In this document: one piece after another, positions 46,239 through 56,973 of the stretch | Layout: each line of letters begins with the position of its first letter | Numbering within the stretch: position 1 is the first letter of the stretch | Assembly: GCF_002879885.1 (NCBI RefSeq) | Contig: NZ_PNYA01000007.1 | Coordinates: forward strand, 168,610 to 232,609 | Direction of reading: 5' to 3' | Source of the DNA: Trinickia dabaoshanensis | GTDB lineage: Bacteria > Pseudomonadota > Gammaproteobacteria > Burkholderiales > Burkholderiaceae | DNA: 64,000 nt | Notes under the pieces: generated by a model | What the model saw: only the letters and a program-made list of their open reading frames with translations | Told to the model about the DNA's origin: nothing | The model's database searches: none | Program-made: the position numbers and the translations under genes

Positions 46239-48095
46239 ATGAAGCCCACTCGCTACGCCATCGTCCCCAAGCATCCCGCCGCCCATCTGTTCGAAGTCAC
46301 GCTGACGCTGCCCGATCCCGATCCGGCCGGCCAGCGCTTCACGTTGCCTACCTGGATTCCAGGCAGCTATCTCGTGCGCGAGTTCGCGCGCAACATCGTG
46401 ACACTCAGCGCATTCAACGAGGCGGGGCGCAAGGTACGCATCGAAAAGACCGACAAGCAAACGTGGCAGGCCGCCCCCGTCAAAGGCGGCGTGCTGACGC
46501 TGCGCTACGAGGTCTACGCGTGGGACATGTCGGTGCGCACGGCCCACCTCGACGATACGACCGGCTTTTTCAACGGCACGAGCGTCTTTTTGCTGCCGCT
46601 CGGGCGCGAAGAGGCGCCTTGCGTCGTGGACATTCAAAAACCCGCGGGCTCGGCGTTCGGCGATTGGCGCGTGGCGACGGCGCTGCCCGAAGCACGCGGC
46701 ACCAAGCGTTACGGGTTCGGCGAGTATCGCGCGAGCAACTACGACGAACTCGTCGATCATCCCGTCACGCTCGGGCGGTTCGCGCTGGCGACATTCAAAG
46801 CGCACGGCGTGCCGCACGACATCGTCATCGCCGGCCGCACGGTCTCGGTCGACATGGACCGCCTCGCAACCGATTTGAAGCGTATCTGCGAAACGCAGAT
46901 CGCTCTGTTCGAGCCGCGCTCGAAAAAAGCGCCCGTCGAGCGCTACGTGTTCATGACGCAGGCGGTCAGCGACGGCTACGGCGGGCTCGAGCACCGCGCA
47001 TCGACGGCGCTCGTCTGCAATCGCACCGACTTGCCGGTCCTCGGCCGGCCCGAGATGTCGGAAGGCTATCGAACGTATCTCGGCCTGTGCAGCCACGAGT
47101 ATTTCCATACTTGGAACGTCAAGCGCATCAAGCCGGCTGCGTTCGCTCCGTACGATCTCTCCCGCGAGAATTACACGTCGCTGCTATGGCTCTTCGAGGG
47201 GTTCACGTCGTATTACGACGACCTGATGCTCGTGCGCAGCGGCGCGATTACGGAAGCCGAGTACTACACGCTCGTCGGAAAGACGGTGGGCGGCGTGCTG
47301 CGCGGCAGCGGCCGCTTCAAGCAAAGCGTCGCGGAAAGCTCGTTCGATGCTTGGATCAAGTACTACCGCCAGGACGAAAACGCGCCGAACGCAATCGTCA
47401 GCTATTACCAGAAGGGCTCGCTCGTCGCGCTCGCGTTCGATTTGGCCATTCGCACGCGCACCGATCATCGCAAGTCGCTGGACGACGTGATGCGCCTGCT
47501 CTGGCAGCGCTATGGGCGCCAGTTCTACAGCGGAAAGATGGCCGGTGTCGGTGAGGACGAGGTGTCGGCACTGATCGCGGAGGCGACCGGCGTCGAGCTC
47601 GGCGCGCTGTTCGAGGAAGCCGTGAACGGCACGCGCGATTTGCCGCTCGAGGCGCTTTTGGAGCCGTTCGGCATTACGCTCGAGCCGCAGCCCGGCAATG
47701 CCAACGGCGCGAACGGCAACGGTAAAAACGGGAAGGGCGCGGCCGCCGGTAAAGTCACCGGCAAGCCATCGCTCGGCGTCCGGCTGCGGCCCGGCACGGA
47801 ATGCGCGCTGGCCGCGGTGCACGACGGCAGCGCGGCGCAAAAGGCGGGGTTGTCGGCCGGCGACGTGCTCATTGCCGTCGATGGCCTGCGCGTGACGGGC
47901 TCGAACCTCGATACGCTGCTTTCGCGCTACTTGCCCGGTTCGACCGTCGAGGTGCACGCGTTCCGTCGCGACGAATTGCGCACCGCGCGCGTGAAGCTCG
48001 ATGGGCCGGAGGTGACGCGCTACAAACTCGTCGCCGCGGAGGAAAAACGCGGCGCGCCGGCGCGCCGGGCACGGGAACGCTGGCTGCGCGGCTGA
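46239..48095 (+). CDS. M61 glycyl aminopeptidase family protein with PDZ domain
   Basis: This 618-residue metallopeptidase has an N-terminal beta domain (about 1-170), the catalytic domain with zinc motif [14 protein letters not shown] (HExxH near 290) and the downstream Glu in [14 protein letters not shown], a low-complexity linker of Asn/Gly/Lys (about 485-505), and a C-terminal PDZ domain with [38 protein letters not shown]. Members of the family cleave acidic or glycine N-termini. No signal peptide is seen, so location is uncertain, probably cytosolic. Follows dsbC. Confidence 0.88.
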   Translation: MKPTRYAIVPKHPAAHLFEVTLTLPDPDPAGQRFTLPTWIPGSYLVREFARNIVTLSAFNEAGRKVRIEKTDKQTWQAAPVKGGVLTLRYEVYAWDMSVRTAHLDDTTGFFNGTSVFLLPLGREEAPCVVDIQKPAGSAFGDWRVATALPEARGTKRYGFGEYRASNYDELVDHPVTLGRFALATFKAHGVPHDIVIAGRTVSVDMDRLATDLKRICETQIALFEPRSKKAPVERYVFMTQAVSDGYGGLEHRASTALVCNRTDLPVLGRPEMSEGYRTYLGLCSHEYFHTWNVKRIKPAAFAPYDLSRENYTSLLWLFEGFTSYYDDLMLVRSGAITEAEYYTLVGKTVGGVLRGSGRFKQSVAESSFDAWIKYYRQDENAPNAIVSYYQKGSLVALAFDLAIRTRTDHRKSLDDVMRLLWQRYGRQFYSGKMAGVGEDEVSALIAEATGVELGALFEEAVNGTRDLPLEALLEPFGITLEPQPGNANGANGNGKNGKGAAAGKVTGKPSLGVRLRPGTECALAAVHDGSAAQKAGLSAGDVLIAVDGLRVTGSNLDTLLSRYLPGSTVEVHAFRRDELRTARVKLDGPEVTRYKLVAAEEKRGAPARRARERWLRG

Positions 48096-48241
48096 AGGCG
48101 GGGGGCCGGGACGGGGATAGGACGGATCGATCGTTCTATCCCTGCAACAATCCGTCCTTTTTGCCCTACTTTATCCATCTTGGGTCAATCGTGACAATGG
48201 CTCCACTCGCGCACAACTGCGCAACCCACTTGGAGCCCGAC

Positions 48242-48844
48242 ATGACGACCATCCTTCAACTGAATTCCGCCGCTCGTTCGCAAGGCGCGAACTCGACGCT
48301 GCTGGCCAACGAACTGGCTGCGAAGCTGCAACGAACGACCCCGGGCGCCAAGCTGGTATTGCGCGATCTGTTGGCCGACGCGCTGCCCCACCTCGACGAC
48401 GCCGTCCTCGGCGCATTCTTCACGCCGGCGGAACAACGTACGCCCGAGCAAGCGGCGATCGTGGCGCGCAGCGACGCGCTCATCGACGAATTGCAAGCGG
48501 CCGATGTCGTCATCATCGGCGCACCGATGTACAACTTCGGGATTTCGTCGCAACTGAAGACGTATTTCGACTGGATCGCGCGCGCCGGCGTGACGTTCCG
48601 TTATACGGCGAACGGCCCGGAAGGTCTCGTGAAAGGCAAGAAGGCATACATCGTTTCGGCTCGCGGCGGCAAGTACGCCGGTACGCCGAACGACAGCCAG
48701 ACGCCGCACATCAAGGCGTTCCTTGGCCTGATCGGCATCACCGAAGTCGAGTTCATCTACGCCGAAGGCCTGAACCTTGGGCCCGATGCAGCGAACGCCG
48801 CGCTGTCTTCCGCGCGCGAAGCGATCGAAGCCGCCGCGGTATAA
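48242..48844 (+). CDS. azoR: FMN-dependent NADH-azoreductase
   Basis: This 200-residue flavodoxin-like protein reduces azo compounds and quinones with NADH. It starts [25 protein letters not shown], has the FMN-binding [22 protein letters not shown] motif near residue 95, and [10 protein letters not shown] for the FMN ring, as in E. coli AzoR. The ATG at 48242 follows GGAG. The gene is monocistronic, after the M61 peptidase. Often induced by thiol or quinone stress in known homologues; no operator is assigned here. Confidence 0.92.
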   Translation: MTTILQLNSAARSQGANSTLLANELAAKLQRTTPGAKLVLRDLLADALPHLDDAVLGAFFTPAEQRTPEQAAIVARSDALIDELQAADVVIIGAPMYNFGISSQLKTYFDWIARAGVTFRYTANGPEGLVKGKKAYIVSARGGKYAGTPNDSQTPHIKAFLGLIGITEVEFIYAEGLNLGPDAANAALSSAREAIEAAAV

Positions 48845-48898
48845 GCGGCCCGCCGAGCGGCTAGCCTACGATCGCGGTCGGCCGCACGCCACGGCGAG

Positions 48899-49714
48899 TC
48901 AACCGTCCACGGTCTCGGGCAGCCGCCAGTCGATCGGTGCGCGCCCGTTCGCGACGAGATACTCGTTGGCGAGCATGAAGTGCCGGCAGCCGAGAAAGCC
49001 GCGATGCGCCGAGAGCGGCGACGGATGCGGCGCCTCGAGTACGCAGTGCGGCCGGCCATCGAGCAGCGTACGCTTGGCCTGCGCGTGAGCGCCCCAGAGC
49101 ATGAAGACAAGATGTTCGTGCCGATGGGCGAGTTGGCGGATCAGCGTGTCGGTACAAGCTTCCCAGCCGCGCTTGGCGTGACTGGCCGCCTTGCCTTGCT
49201 CCACGGTCAGCACCGTGTTGAGCAGCAGCACCCCTTGCCGGGCCCACGCGTCGAGACAGCCGTGCGCCGGCATGACGTGGCCGAACTCGGCTGCGATTTC
49301 CTTGAAGATGTTGCGTAGCGACGGGGGCGGCCGTACCGGCGCGGGCACCGAAAACGCGAGGCCATGCGCTTGCGGGTGGCCTTTGTCGTCGCCGTGGTAG
49401 GGATCTTGGCCGACGATCACGACTTTGACGTCGTCGGGGCTCGTCAGTCGCAACGCGCGGAAAACTTCCGAAGGGTAGACCGTCTTACCGAGCGCGATCT
49501 GCTCGTCCACGAACGCACACAGCGGCCGGTAGGCGTCGCTGTCGATAAAGCTTGCCAGATGGGCGCGCCATGCCTCCGGCAAGGCGTCGAATTGCGACTC
49601 GAGCGGCGCCTGCAATCCGTTGCGTCCATCGCGTGCCGGCGGCGCCGCTGCGGGTTCCGGTACCGCGGTGAACAACGACCCTTGCGCCGAATCGTCCCCG
49701 CCTGCCGCGGACAT
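48899..49714 (-). CDS. ung: Uracil-DNA glycosylase
   Basis: This 271-residue base-excision repair enzyme removes uracil from DNA. After an N-terminal disordered region (residues 1-45) it shows the water-activating loop [47 protein letters not shown] and the Leu-intercalation loop [19 protein letters not shown]. All catalytic residues are present. The ATG at 49714 is used because GGAAGG lies directly upstream and it avoids overlap with the CYTH gene; 49738 is an alternative. It is the last gene of the trp block. Confidence 0.94.
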   Translation of the reverse strand: MSAAGGDDSAQGSLFTAVPEPAAAPPARDGRNGLQAPLESQFDALPEAWRAHLASFIDSDAYRPLCAFVDEQIALGKTVYPSEVFRALRLTSPDDVKVVIVGQDPYHGDDKGHPQAHGLAFSVPAPVRPPPSLRNIFKEIAAEFGHVMPAHGCLDAWARQGVLLLNTVLTVEQGKAASHAKRGWEACTDTLIRQLAHRHEHLVFMLWGAHAQAKRTLLDGRPHCVLEAPHPSPLSAHRGFLGCRHFMLANEYLVANGRAPIDWRLPETVDG

Positions 49715-49725
49715 CGCCCTTCCGC

Positions 49726-50352
49726 TCACTTTGCGCACAGCCGATAACCCCGCTGAGCCTTGTTCACGTTTTCAGGGGAGAGCCCCGCGACCTTGGCCGA
49801 CAACGCGTCCGCCAACGCACGCAGCGCGCGCTCCTCGCCTTGCAGCAGCTCCAATTCGATTTCGCTGATCGCCTCGGTGCGCGTTTGCCCGTCCAGCGTG
49901 GCCGAGACTTCGCCACGGTCGATCGCCGCTTCAATGCGCGCGCCGTCGAATTCGAAACGCCAAAGGCGGCGGGTGAAGCCGGTGCGGAACCGCTCGCCGA
50001 GCTCACCGGCCGCGGCGCGCAAAGCGGCGAGCGCCGCGGCGTCGTCGCAAGCGGCGGCGAGCGCATCGAACTCGAGCGCTTCACCGGCGACGGCCGTTTC
50101 CCACTCGTGACGGCTGTGCATGCCGGCCTCGGCGGTACCTGCGGCTTTCAGCGTTTGCAGCCAGCCGTCGGGCGTCTTGCGCAAGCGCAGCGCGATCTTT
50201 GCTTTCGCAAGCGCGAGCGACGCCGTATCGAAGTAAATGTTCGCGAGCGGCACGTCGCGCCCCGGCGCGCCGGCGATCGCGGCGAAGAAGCGGTCGGCCG
50301 CCTCGGCTTGGTGAGGCGGAAGCGCCAGTTTGATTTCGCGTTCGATGCTCAT
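49726..50352 (-). CDS. CYTH-domain protein (inorganic triphosphatase-like)
   Basis: This 208-residue protein is a triphosphate tunnel metalloenzyme with the signature EREIKLAL (ExExK) at residue 4. Other strands follow with [29 protein letters not shown] and [18 protein letters not shown]. It resembles the N-terminal CYTH domain of E. coli YgiF, an inorganic triphosphatase, but has no CHAD domain. Substrate unknown, likely tripolyphosphate. It follows trpC by 47 bases and precedes ung, in the usual order of this lineage. Confidence 0.85.
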   Translation of the reverse strand: MSIEREIKLALPPHQAEAADRFFAAIAGAPGRDVPLANIYFDTASLALAKAKIALRLRKTPDGWLQTLKAAGTAEAGMHSRHEWETAVAGEALEFDALAAACDDAAALAALRAAAGELGERFRTGFTRRLWRFEFDGARIEAAIDRGEVSATLDGQTRTEAISEIELELLQGEERALRALADALSAKVAGLSPENVNKAQRGYRLCAK

Positions 50353-50399
50353 GCTTCGTTACGGTATGGGTGCGAGTGCGTCGGGAAGCGCGGGCGCGC

Positions 50400-51185
50400 T
50401 TAGGCGAACATCCGCGAGAGCGCGGCGCCCGGATCGTCGGCGCGCATGAACGCTTCGCCGACGAGGAACGTATGCACGCCGTTCGCGCGCATGCGCTCGA
50501 CGTCGGCACGCGCCAAGATGCCCGATTCGGTTACGACGATGCGATCGTCGGGCAACGCGTCGAGCATGCCGAGCGTCGTGTCGAGCGACGTTTCGAACGT
50601 GCGCAGATTGCGGTTGTTGATCCCGATGAGCGGCGTCTTGAGCGTCAGCGCTTGCGTCAGCTCTTGGCGGTCGTGCACCTCGACGAGCACGGCGAGCCCG
50701 AGCGAATGCGCGAGCGCTTCGAGCTCTTGCATCTGCGTCAGCGAGAGGGCGGCCGCAATCAGCAAAATCGCGTCGGCGCCCATCGCGCGGGCTTCCACGA
50801 TCTGATACGGATCGATGATGAAATCCTTGCGCAGCACCGGCAGATTGCAAGCTGCGCGAGCCGCTTCGAGATAGGCCGCGCTGCCCTGGAAGAACTGCAC
50901 GTCGGTCAGCACCGACAGGCATGCCGCACCGCCGCGCTCGTACGAGCGTGCGATGTCGGCCGGCACGAAGTGTTCGCGCAGCACGCCCTTGGACGGGCTT
51001 GCCTTCTTTACTTCCGCGATGACGGCGGCCGCGCCGGCTTCGTGCTTCGCGCGCAGCGCGCCGACGAAATCGCGCAAATCGCGCGACGACGCCTCGAGAC
51101 GCAGCTCTTCGAGCGGCGCGCTCAATTCGGCCGCGCGCACTTCCTCGCGCTTGACGGCGATGATCCGGTCGAGAATGTCGCTCAT
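50400..51185 (-). CDS. trpC: Indole-3-glycerol phosphate synthase
   Basis: This 261-residue TIM-barrel enzyme converts CdRP to indole-3-glycerol phosphate. It has [16 protein letters not shown] at the start, [18 protein letters not shown] with the active Lys, [18 protein letters not shown], and [12 protein letters not shown] and VTESGI, all diagnostic. It is monofunctional (not fused to TrpF). The start at 51185 is chosen from the family. It is downstream of trpD by 62 bases. Confidence 0.96.
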   Translation of the reverse strand: MSDILDRIIAVKREEVRAAELSAPLEELRLEASSRDLRDFVGALRAKHEAGAAAVIAEVKKASPSKGVLREHFVPADIARSYERGGAACLSVLTDVQFFQGSAAYLEAARAACNLPVLRKDFIIDPYQIVEARAMGADAILLIAAALSLTQMQELEALAHSLGLAVLVEVHDRQELTQALTLKTPLIGINNRNLRTFETSLDTTLGMLDALPDDRIVVTESGILARADVERMRANGVHTFLVGEAFMRADDPGAALSRMFA

Positions 51186-51247
51186 GAACGAAGCCCTTTT
51201 TGTTGATCGATGATCGATGATGGATGTCGCTGACGCGCGCGGCGGCA

Positions 51248-52279
51248 TCAATGCTTGTATTGCTGAGTGAAACGAACGAGTTCGTCGACCTTCGCCCGGG
51301 CCTTGCCCGTCGCGATCGCTTCCCGCGCGATCTCGATGCCGTCGGCGATCGAGGCGACGATGTTCGCCGCGTACAGCGCGGTGCCCGCGTTCAGCGTGAC
51401 GATTTCGCGTGCCACGCCGGGACGATTCTCAAGCGCTTGGAGTAGCATCGTCTTCGATTCGTTCGCATCGGCTACCTTAAGCGTCCGATTCGATACCATC
51501 TGCAGCCCGAAATCCTCGGGGTGGATTTCATACTCGTGGACCTCGCCGTCGCGCAATTCGCCGACAATCGTTGCCGCGCCGAGCGACACTTCGTCCATGC
51601 CGTCCTTCCCGTAGACGACGAGCACGTGCTTGGCCCCGAGCCGCTGCATCACCCGCACTTGAATCCCGACGAGATCCGGATGGAAAACGCCCATCAACTG
51701 GTTCGGTGCGCCGGCCGGATTCGTGAGTGGGCCGAGGATGTTGAAGATCGTGCGCACGCCGAGCTCGCGGCGTACCGGCGCGATGTTTTTCATCGCGGGG
51801 TGGTGGTTCGGCGCGAACATGAAACCCATGCCGGTTTCGGCGATCGATGCGGCCACCTGGTCCGGTTGCAGATCGATGTTCACCCCCAGCGCCTCGAGCA
51901 CGTCGGCGCTGCCCGATTTGCTCGATACGCCGCGCCCGCCATGCTTGGCCACCTTGGCGCCCGCCGCCGCGGCGACGAACATCGTCGCCGTGGAGATATT
52001 GAACGTATTGGCGCCGTCGCCGCCCGTGCCGACGATGTCGACGAAATTGGCGTTATCGGCCACTTCGACGTGACGGGCGAACTCGCGCATGACGGTGGCC
52101 GCGGCCGCGATTTCGCCGATCGTCTCTTTCTTGACGCGCAGACCGGTGATGATCGCGGCGGCCATCACGGGCGACATGTCGCCGCGCATGATGAGCCGCA
52201 TCAGGTGCAGCATCTCGTCGTGAAAGATTTCGCGATGTTCGATCGTGCGCTGCAGTGCTTCTTGCGGTGTGATGGTCAT
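51248..52279 (-). CDS. trpD: Anthranilate phosphoribosyltransferase
   Basis: This 343-residue enzyme joins anthranilate and PRPP. It has the PRPP-binding motif [17 protein letters not shown] near residue 78, [23 protein letters not shown], and the C-terminal [19 protein letters not shown]. It starts [15 protein letters not shown]. Follows trpG by 67 bases. Confidence 0.96.
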   Translation of the reverse strand: MTITPQEALQRTIEHREIFHDEMLHLMRLIMRGDMSPVMAAAIITGLRVKKETIGEIAAAATVMREFARHVEVADNANFVDIVGTGGDGANTFNISTATMFVAAAAGAKVAKHGGRGVSSKSGSADVLEALGVNIDLQPDQVAASIAETGMGFMFAPNHHPAMKNIAPVRRELGVRTIFNILGPLTNPAGAPNQLMGVFHPDLVGIQVRVMQRLGAKHVLVVYGKDGMDEVSLGAATIVGELRDGEVHEYEIHPEDFGLQMVSNRTLKVADANESKTMLLQALENRPGVAREIVTLNAGTALYAANIVASIADGIEIAREAIATGKARAKVDELVRFTQQYKH

Positions 52280-52346
52280 GGTGCGCCCCTGATTCGTTGC
52301 GTCGAGCTTGTGTCGCACGCGGCTTATGCGCTCGCTGTGCGTGGCC

Positions 52347-52931
52347 TCAAGCCGCCTGTGTCGCCTTCGATCCCTTCAAGAAATTTTCCAGCAGGGCATG
52401 CCCGTGCTCGGACAGGATCGATTCGGGGTGGAACTGCACGCCTTCGACAGCGAGCGTCTTATGGCGTACACCCATGATTTCGCCGTCCTCCGTCCATGCC
52501 GAAACCTCGAGGCAATCGGGCAGCGATTCGCGCTCGATCGCGAGCGAGTGGTAGCGCGTGACGTCGAAGTGCCTCGGCAGATTGGCGAACACGCCTTTGC
52601 CGTCGGTTTCGATGCGGCTCACTTTGCCGTGCATGATCGTGCGCGCGCGCACGACGCGTCCGCCGAACGCTTCGCCGATCGCCTGGTGCCCGAGACAGAC
52701 CCCGAGGATCGGAATCCGGCCGGCGAAGTGCCGCAGTACGTCGAGCGTGATGCCCGCATTTTGCGGATTGCTCGGGCCCGGCGACAGGCAGATCTGATCG
52801 GGTTTCATCGCCTCGATGTCATCGAGCGTGATCTCGTCGTTGCGATAGGTGCGCACCTCCTCGCCGAGTTCGCCGAAATACTGGACGAGGTTGTAGGTGA
52901 ACGAATCGTAATTGTCGATCATGAGCAACAT
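52347..52931 (-). CDS. trpG: Anthranilate synthase glutamine amidotransferase subunit
   Basis: This 194-residue class I glutaminase supplies ammonia to TrpE. The catalytic Cys is in [18 protein letters not shown], and the His/Glu pair is in [17 protein letters not shown]. It starts [19 protein letters not shown]. It follows trpE by 13 bases and is translated with it as a stoichiometric partner. Confidence 0.96.
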   Translation of the reverse strand: MLLMIDNYDSFTYNLVQYFGELGEEVRTYRNDEITLDDIEAMKPDQICLSPGPSNPQNAGITLDVLRHFAGRIPILGVCLGHQAIGEAFGGRVVRARTIMHGKVSRIETDGKGVFANLPRHFDVTRYHSLAIERESLPDCLEVSAWTEDGEIMGVRHKTLAVEGVQFHPESILSEHGHALLENFLKGSKATQAA

Positions 52932-52944
52932 GATGTTTCTCCGC

Positions 52945-54438
52945 TCAGAAGTCGCTGTCGAGGCCGTCTTGAACTTGTTCGGCGGCGCGCAGTACCGCGC
53001 GTGCCTTGTTCTCGGTTTCCTGCCATTCGGATTCGGGTACCGAGTCGGCGACGACGCCCGCCGCCGCTTGCACGTATAGATTGCCGTTGTGGATCAAGCC
53101 CGTACGAATCGCGATCGCCAAATCCATCTCGCCCGTGAACGACAGGTAGCCGACCGCGCCGCCGTACAAGCCGCGTTTCACCGGTTCCAGCTCGTCGATG
53201 AGTTCCATGGCCCGCACTTTGGGCGCACCCGAGAGCGTGCCGGCCGGGAACGTCGCGCGCAACACGTCGAAGTTCGTCATGCCGGGTTTGAGCTTGCCTT
53301 CGACCGAGCTCACGATGTGCTGCACGTGCGAGTATTTCTCGATGACCATCTTGTCGGTGACGGCAACCGAGCCCGTTTGCGCGATTCGGCCGACATCGTT
53401 GCGCGCCAAATCGATCAGCATCACGTGCTCGGCAATCTCCTTCGGATCGTTCAACAGTTCGGTGGCGAGTTCCGCATCGCGCTCGGGCGTGTTGCCGCGA
53501 GGGCGGGTGCCGGCCAGCGGCCGAATCGTGACGATCCGATCGTCGCCGCGCTTTTCCTGGCGTACGAGGATTTCCGGCGAGGCGCCCACCACGTGGAATT
53601 CGCCGAAATTGTAGTAATACATGTACGGCGAAGGATTGAGCGAGCGCAGCGCCCGATACAGCGAAAGCGGATTGTCGCGATAGGGTTTGATTAGGCGCTG
53701 GCCCACTTGCACCTGCATGAGCTCGCCGGCGGCAATGTATTCCTTCGCGCGGCGCACGGCGTTCAGGTAGTCCTCGCGCGCAAACTCGCGGTACGTTTCC
53801 GTCCGTACGCTCGGCGACGTGACGGGCGGCTGCACCGTGGCGCGCAAGCGCTGGCGCAGCTCGCGCAGACGCTGCTTGGCGCGCGCATAAGCCTCGGGCA
53901 CCTGCGGGTCCGCATACACGATCAGATAGAGCTTGCCGGCCAGATTGTCGATGACGGCGACTTCTTCCGTTAGCAGCAACTGGATGTCGGGCAGCTCGAG
54001 ATCGTCGGGCGGCGCGCTATGCGCGAGCTTCTTTTCGATATAACGGACGGCGTCATAGCCGAAGTACCCGGCCAAGCCGCCGCAAAAGCGGGGCAGCCCG
54101 GCGCGCTGAGCGATTTTGAAACGGGCTTGGAACTGGGCGATGAACTCGAACGGATCGCCTTCGTGCGTCTCGACGACCGCGCCGTCGCGCACGACTTCGT
54201 TGACACCGCCTTTCGTTCGGACGAGCGTGCGTGCCGGGAGTCCGATGAACGAATAGCGTCCGAAGCGCTCGCCGCCAACCACCGATTCGAGCAAGAAGGA
54301 GTTCGCGCCGCCCCGTTCCGGCTGAGCGAGCTTCAGATAAAGGGAGAGCGGCGTTTCCAGATCGGCCAGTGCCTCGGCGATCAAGGGGATGCGGTTGTAG
54401 CCCTCGCTGGCGAGGGATTGGAATTCGAGTTCGGTCAT
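52945..54438 (-). CDS. trpE: Anthranilate synthase component I
   Basis: This 497-residue enzyme makes anthranilate from chorismate. The Trp feedback-binding segment [20 protein letters not shown] lies near residue 45, and the chorismate-binding core has [45 protein letters not shown] and [22 protein letters not shown]. The ATG at 54438 (MTELEFQSL) is used; the longer ORF start lies in the leader. It is preceded by an apparent trp attenuator (54599-54717). Confidence 0.96.
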   Translation of the reverse strand: MTELEFQSLASEGYNRIPLIAEALADLETPLSLYLKLAQPERGGANSFLLESVVGGERFGRYSFIGLPARTLVRTKGGVNEVVRDGAVVETHEGDPFEFIAQFQARFKIAQRAGLPRFCGGLAGYFGYDAVRYIEKKLAHSAPPDDLELPDIQLLLTEEVAVIDNLAGKLYLIVYADPQVPEAYARAKQRLRELRQRLRATVQPPVTSPSVRTETYREFAREDYLNAVRRAKEYIAAGELMQVQVGQRLIKPYRDNPLSLYRALRSLNPSPYMYYYNFGEFHVVGASPEILVRQEKRGDDRIVTIRPLAGTRPRGNTPERDAELATELLNDPKEIAEHVMLIDLARNDVGRIAQTGSVAVTDKMVIEKYSHVQHIVSSVEGKLKPGMTNFDVLRATFPAGTLSGAPKVRAMELIDELEPVKRGLYGGAVGYLSFTGEMDLAIAIRTGLIHNGNLYVQAAAGVVADSVPESEWQETENKARAVLRAAEQVQDGLDSDF

Positions 54439-54598
54439 GTTCCGATCCTGTACGAACAGCCGGCGCATGCGTTGCTCATCGACGAGCGAAGCGAAGCGGA
54501 CGGCGAGCCGTGAGTGCACGAGCGCAGCGACGATCAAAAACGGCGCGTGCGAGCGTTTCGACGATACGGCGGATAGTGCGCGAATGCGCGGCGAAATC

Positions 54599-54628
54599 AA
54601 AAAACGGCGCCAAAGACGAGCTTTAGCG
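54599..54628 (-). terminator. Attenuator terminator before trpE
   Basis: On the minus-strand transcript GCTAAAG (54627-54621) pairs with CTTTGGC (54615-54609) around a 5-base loop, then CGCCG and a U6 tract (54604-54599) follow. An upstream perfect hairpin ACCTC/GAGGT (54643-54630) overlaps the leader-peptide stop and may act as the alternative structure. Terminator is about 160 bases before trpE. Confidence 0.6.
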
Positions 54629-54642
54629 TACCTCGAAAGAGG

Positions 54643-54717
54643 TCAGCGTGACGAGCGACGCCAGGGCCAGGCTCCCCGGTCGATGCTGCTCGGACTCCGT
54701 TTTTTGTTCAGAAACAT
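54643..54717 (-). CDS. trpL: trp leader peptide with Trp-Pro-Trp
   Basis: A 24-codon frame from the ATG at 54717, beginning MFLNKKRSPSS, contains TGG-CCC-TGG, encoding Trp17-Pro18-Trp19, and ends with TGA at 54645-54643. Rare Trp codons placed shortly before a hairpin and a U-tract terminator are the hallmark of attenuation leaders. A stalled ribosome at the Trp codons when charged tRNA-Trp is scarce would favour read-through into trpE. No strong Shine-Dalgarno is seen. It lies 21 bases after the gph stop. Functional proof is lacking, but the arrangement is unlikely by chance. Confidence 0.6.
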   Translation of the reverse strand: MFLNKKRSPSSIDRGAWPWRRSSR

Positions 54718-54738
54718 GAGTTGAATGACTTTAGGTCG

Positions 54739-55482
54739 TCAGCGATTGAGCGTTGCGCCGGAGCCGGAAGAAGGGTTCGCGATGAACCTCGCGGCCTCGA
54801 GCAACGTGGGGACTATACCATCCGAATTTATCGTTTGTATAGCTTTGCCGTGGTTGTAGCCATACGGGACCGTCAAGGTGGTCATGCCCGCCGCGCGGCC
54901 CGCCAGCGCGTCGTTCTCCGAGTCGCCGATCGCGACCGCTTCGGCCGGAGGGACGCCTAGGGCATTGCAGGCCGTCAGCATCGGAAGCGGATCGGGCTTT
55001 TTGCGCGCCACGCTGTCGCCGCCGAGAATCACCGAAAAGTACCGGGCGAGCCCGTACTTTTCGAGTAGCGCGACGGCAAAGCGATGAGGCTTGTTCGTGA
55101 CGCAGGCGAGTTTGACGCCCGCTTGCGCGAGCGCCGCGAGGCCCGGCTCGACGTCGGGATAAAGCCGCGTGTGGCGCCCGTTCACCTCGGCGTAATGCGC
55201 TTGATAACGGTCGAGCGCCGCGGCGAAGCGCGCTTCGGTTTCCTCAGCGGAAAACCGCGCGGCCAGCACCGTGCGGACCAAGTGCTCCGAGCCCTTGCCG
55301 ATATAGCCGCTCACTTCCTCGCGCGAGACCGGCCGAGCGCCCAGCTCGGCCAGCATGCCGTTCAGGGTGGCCGTGAAATCGTCGACCGTATCGACCATCG
55401 TGCCGTCCAAATCGACGACGGCGGCCCTCAGGCGGTGCGCCGCGGCACCGATGCCGGCGAGGGGCTCGTCAAGGCGGCTCAT
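54739..55482 (-). CDS. gph: Phosphoglycolate phosphatase
   Basis: This 247-residue HAD hydrolase removes phosphate from 2-phosphoglycolate, formed in repair of oxidised DNA ends. Motif I is [17 protein letters not shown], the cap has [13 protein letters not shown], motif II is [10 protein letters not shown], motif [14 protein letters not shown] and motif [19 protein letters not shown]. Its ATG overlaps the rpe stop by four bases (ATGA), so the two are co-translated. This rpe-gph-trpE order is common. Confidence 0.94.
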   Translation of the reverse strand: MSRLDEPLAGIGAAAHRLRAAVVDLDGTMVDTVDDFTATLNGMLAELGARPVSREEVSGYIGKGSEHLVRTVLAARFSAEETEARFAAALDRYQAHYAEVNGRHTRLYPDVEPGLAALAQAGVKLACVTNKPHRFAVALLEKYGLARYFSVILGGDSVARKKPDPLPMLTACNALGVPPAEAVAIGDSENDALAGRAAGMTTLTVPYGYNHGKAIQTINSDGIVPTLLEAARFIANPSSGSGATLNR

Positions 55483-56171
55483 GCGCGAGCGGTGCCGGCG
55501 GCGGCCAGTTCGCGGCGCATGTCGTCGATGACGGTGCGATAGTCGGGCTTACCGAAGATCGCCGAGCCGGCGACGAAGGTATCGGCGCCCGCTTGCGCGA
55601 TTTGAGCGATGTTTTCCACCTTGACGCCGCCGTCCACCTCCAGATGGATCTCGCGGCCCGTTTTGGCTTGGTATGCGTCGATCCGTGCCCGTGCCTCACG
55701 CAGCTTGTTGAGCGCCTCGGGAATGAACGATTGGCCGCCGAAGCCCGGATTGACCGACATGATCAAGATCAGATCGACGCGATCCATCACGTGATCGAGG
55801 TAGTTCAGCGGGGTGGCCGGGTTGAACACGAGGCCCGCCTTGCAGCCGTGATCGCGGATCAGCGACAGCGTGCGATCGATGTGATCGGAGCCTTCAGGGT
55901 GGAAGCTGATCAGGTTCGCGCCGGCTTTGGCGAAATCGGGCACGATCCGATCGACGGGGCGCACCATCAAATGAACGTCGATGGGGGCCGTCACGTGCGG
56001 GCGGATCGCTTCGCATACGAGCGGGCCGATCGTCAGATTCGGGACGTAATGGTTGTCCATGACGTCGAAGTGGATCCAATCGGCGCCGGCGTCGATGACG
56101 TTGCGGACTTCCTCCCCGAGCTTGGCGAAGTCGGCGGAGAGAATGCTGGGGGCGATGCGAAATTGCGTCAT
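55479..56171 (-). CDS. rpe: Ribulose-phosphate 3-epimerase
   Basis: This 230-residue TIM-barrel enzyme interconverts ribulose 5-phosphate and xylulose 5-phosphate. It has [68 protein letters not shown] and [14 protein letters not shown], all signature segments with the metal ligands. The ATG at 56171 (MTQFRIAPS) is standard. First gene of the minus-strand block. Confidence 0.97.
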   Translation of the reverse strand: MTQFRIAPSILSADFAKLGEEVRNVIDAGADWIHFDVMDNHYVPNLTIGPLVCEAIRPHVTAPIDVHLMVRPVDRIVPDFAKAGANLISFHPEGSDHIDRTLSLIRDHGCKAGLVFNPATPLNYLDHVMDRVDLILIMSVNPGFGGQSFIPEALNKLREARARIDAYQAKTGREIHLEVDGGVKVENIAQIAQAGADTFVAGSAIFGKPDYRTVIDDMRRELAAAGTARA

Positions 56172-56367
56172 GGCGTGCAATACGAGATGGCCGGGTGGGC
56201 CGATAGGCGGAAAAGCGCATTTTACCGCGTCGCGGCAACTCGGCTGGCCCCCACGCGGCGGCGGTTGCGGCCGGCAGCCGCATCGATCAGAATGCGAAAC
56301 CGGAGCGGCGGCCAAGCACGCGCTATGTGGCTCGGCTGGCCTCGATTCTCGAGAGAACGAAACAACG

Positions 56368-56742
56368 ATGAGTCAGTATGAATTCAGCGTGTCCGCCCAG
56401 ACGCGCTATTTGCCCGAGCAGTCCGATCCCGAGCATCGGCAGTATGCCTTCGCTTATACGTTGACGATCCGCAATACCGGGCAGGTGGCCGCGCAACTGA
56501 TCGCACGCCATTGGATCATCACCGACAGCGAGAACCACGTGCAGGAAGTGAAGGGCCTAGGCGTGGTCGGGCATCAGCCGCTGCTGCAGCCGGGCGAACA
56601 ATTCGAGTACACGAGCTGGGCCGTGATCGAAACGCCGGTTGGGACGATGCGCGGCGCTTACTTTTGCGTGGCCGACGATGGCGAGCGATTCGACGCGCCC
56701 GTGCCCGAATTCGCTTTGCAGATGCCGCGCACGTTGCATTGA
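56368..56742 (+). CDS. apaG: Co2+/Mg2+ efflux protein ApaG
   Basis: This 124-residue protein is a fibronectin-III-like DUF525 beta sandwich. It has [42 protein letters not shown] and [20 protein letters not shown], then [24 protein letters not shown]. Loss of ApaG affects cobalt resistance and magnesium efflux in Salmonella; the biochemical role is unknown. It is divergent from rpe, the usual place. Confidence 0.95.
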   Translation: MSQYEFSVSAQTRYLPEQSDPEHRQYAFAYTLTIRNTGQVAAQLIARHWIITDSENHVQEVKGLGVVGHQPLLQPGEQFEYTSWAVIETPVGTMRGAYFCVADDGERFDAPVPEFALQMPRTLH

Positions 56743-56825
56743 GCCGTTTGGGCTCGCAATAGGCGTGGCGCGGTTGGCGAGCAAGCGGCGTCTTCCGCGC
56801 ACGGCGCCGTGCTCGACGATGGCCG

Positions 56826-56945
56826 CTATCGGTTTTTCTTTCTGCCGGACATCGTCCAAACGACGATGATCGCGAGTAGCGCAAGCGCAGCCAGCGCTTC
56901 GAGCGCGAAAATCAGCATCGGGTATTCGTCGAATAGTTCGGACAT
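56826..56945 (-). CDS. 39-residue single-pass membrane miniprotein
   Basis: A short frame on the minus strand, MSELFDEYPMLIFALEALAA then a hydrophobic stretch and SGRKKNR, encodes 39 residues: a charged N-terminus, a helix of about 22 hydrophobic residues (11-32) and a basic tail. The ATG at 56945 has GGA 8 bases upstream. This is the usual form of small bacterial membrane proteins, inserted with the basic tail inside. Its function is unknown. It is divergent from mltA with 28 bases between starts. Confidence 0.55.
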   Translation of the reverse strand: MSELFDEYPMLIFALEALAALALLAIIVVWTMSGRKKNR

Positions 56946-56973
56946 GGCGATTTCCATCAAGAGCGAACATTGT

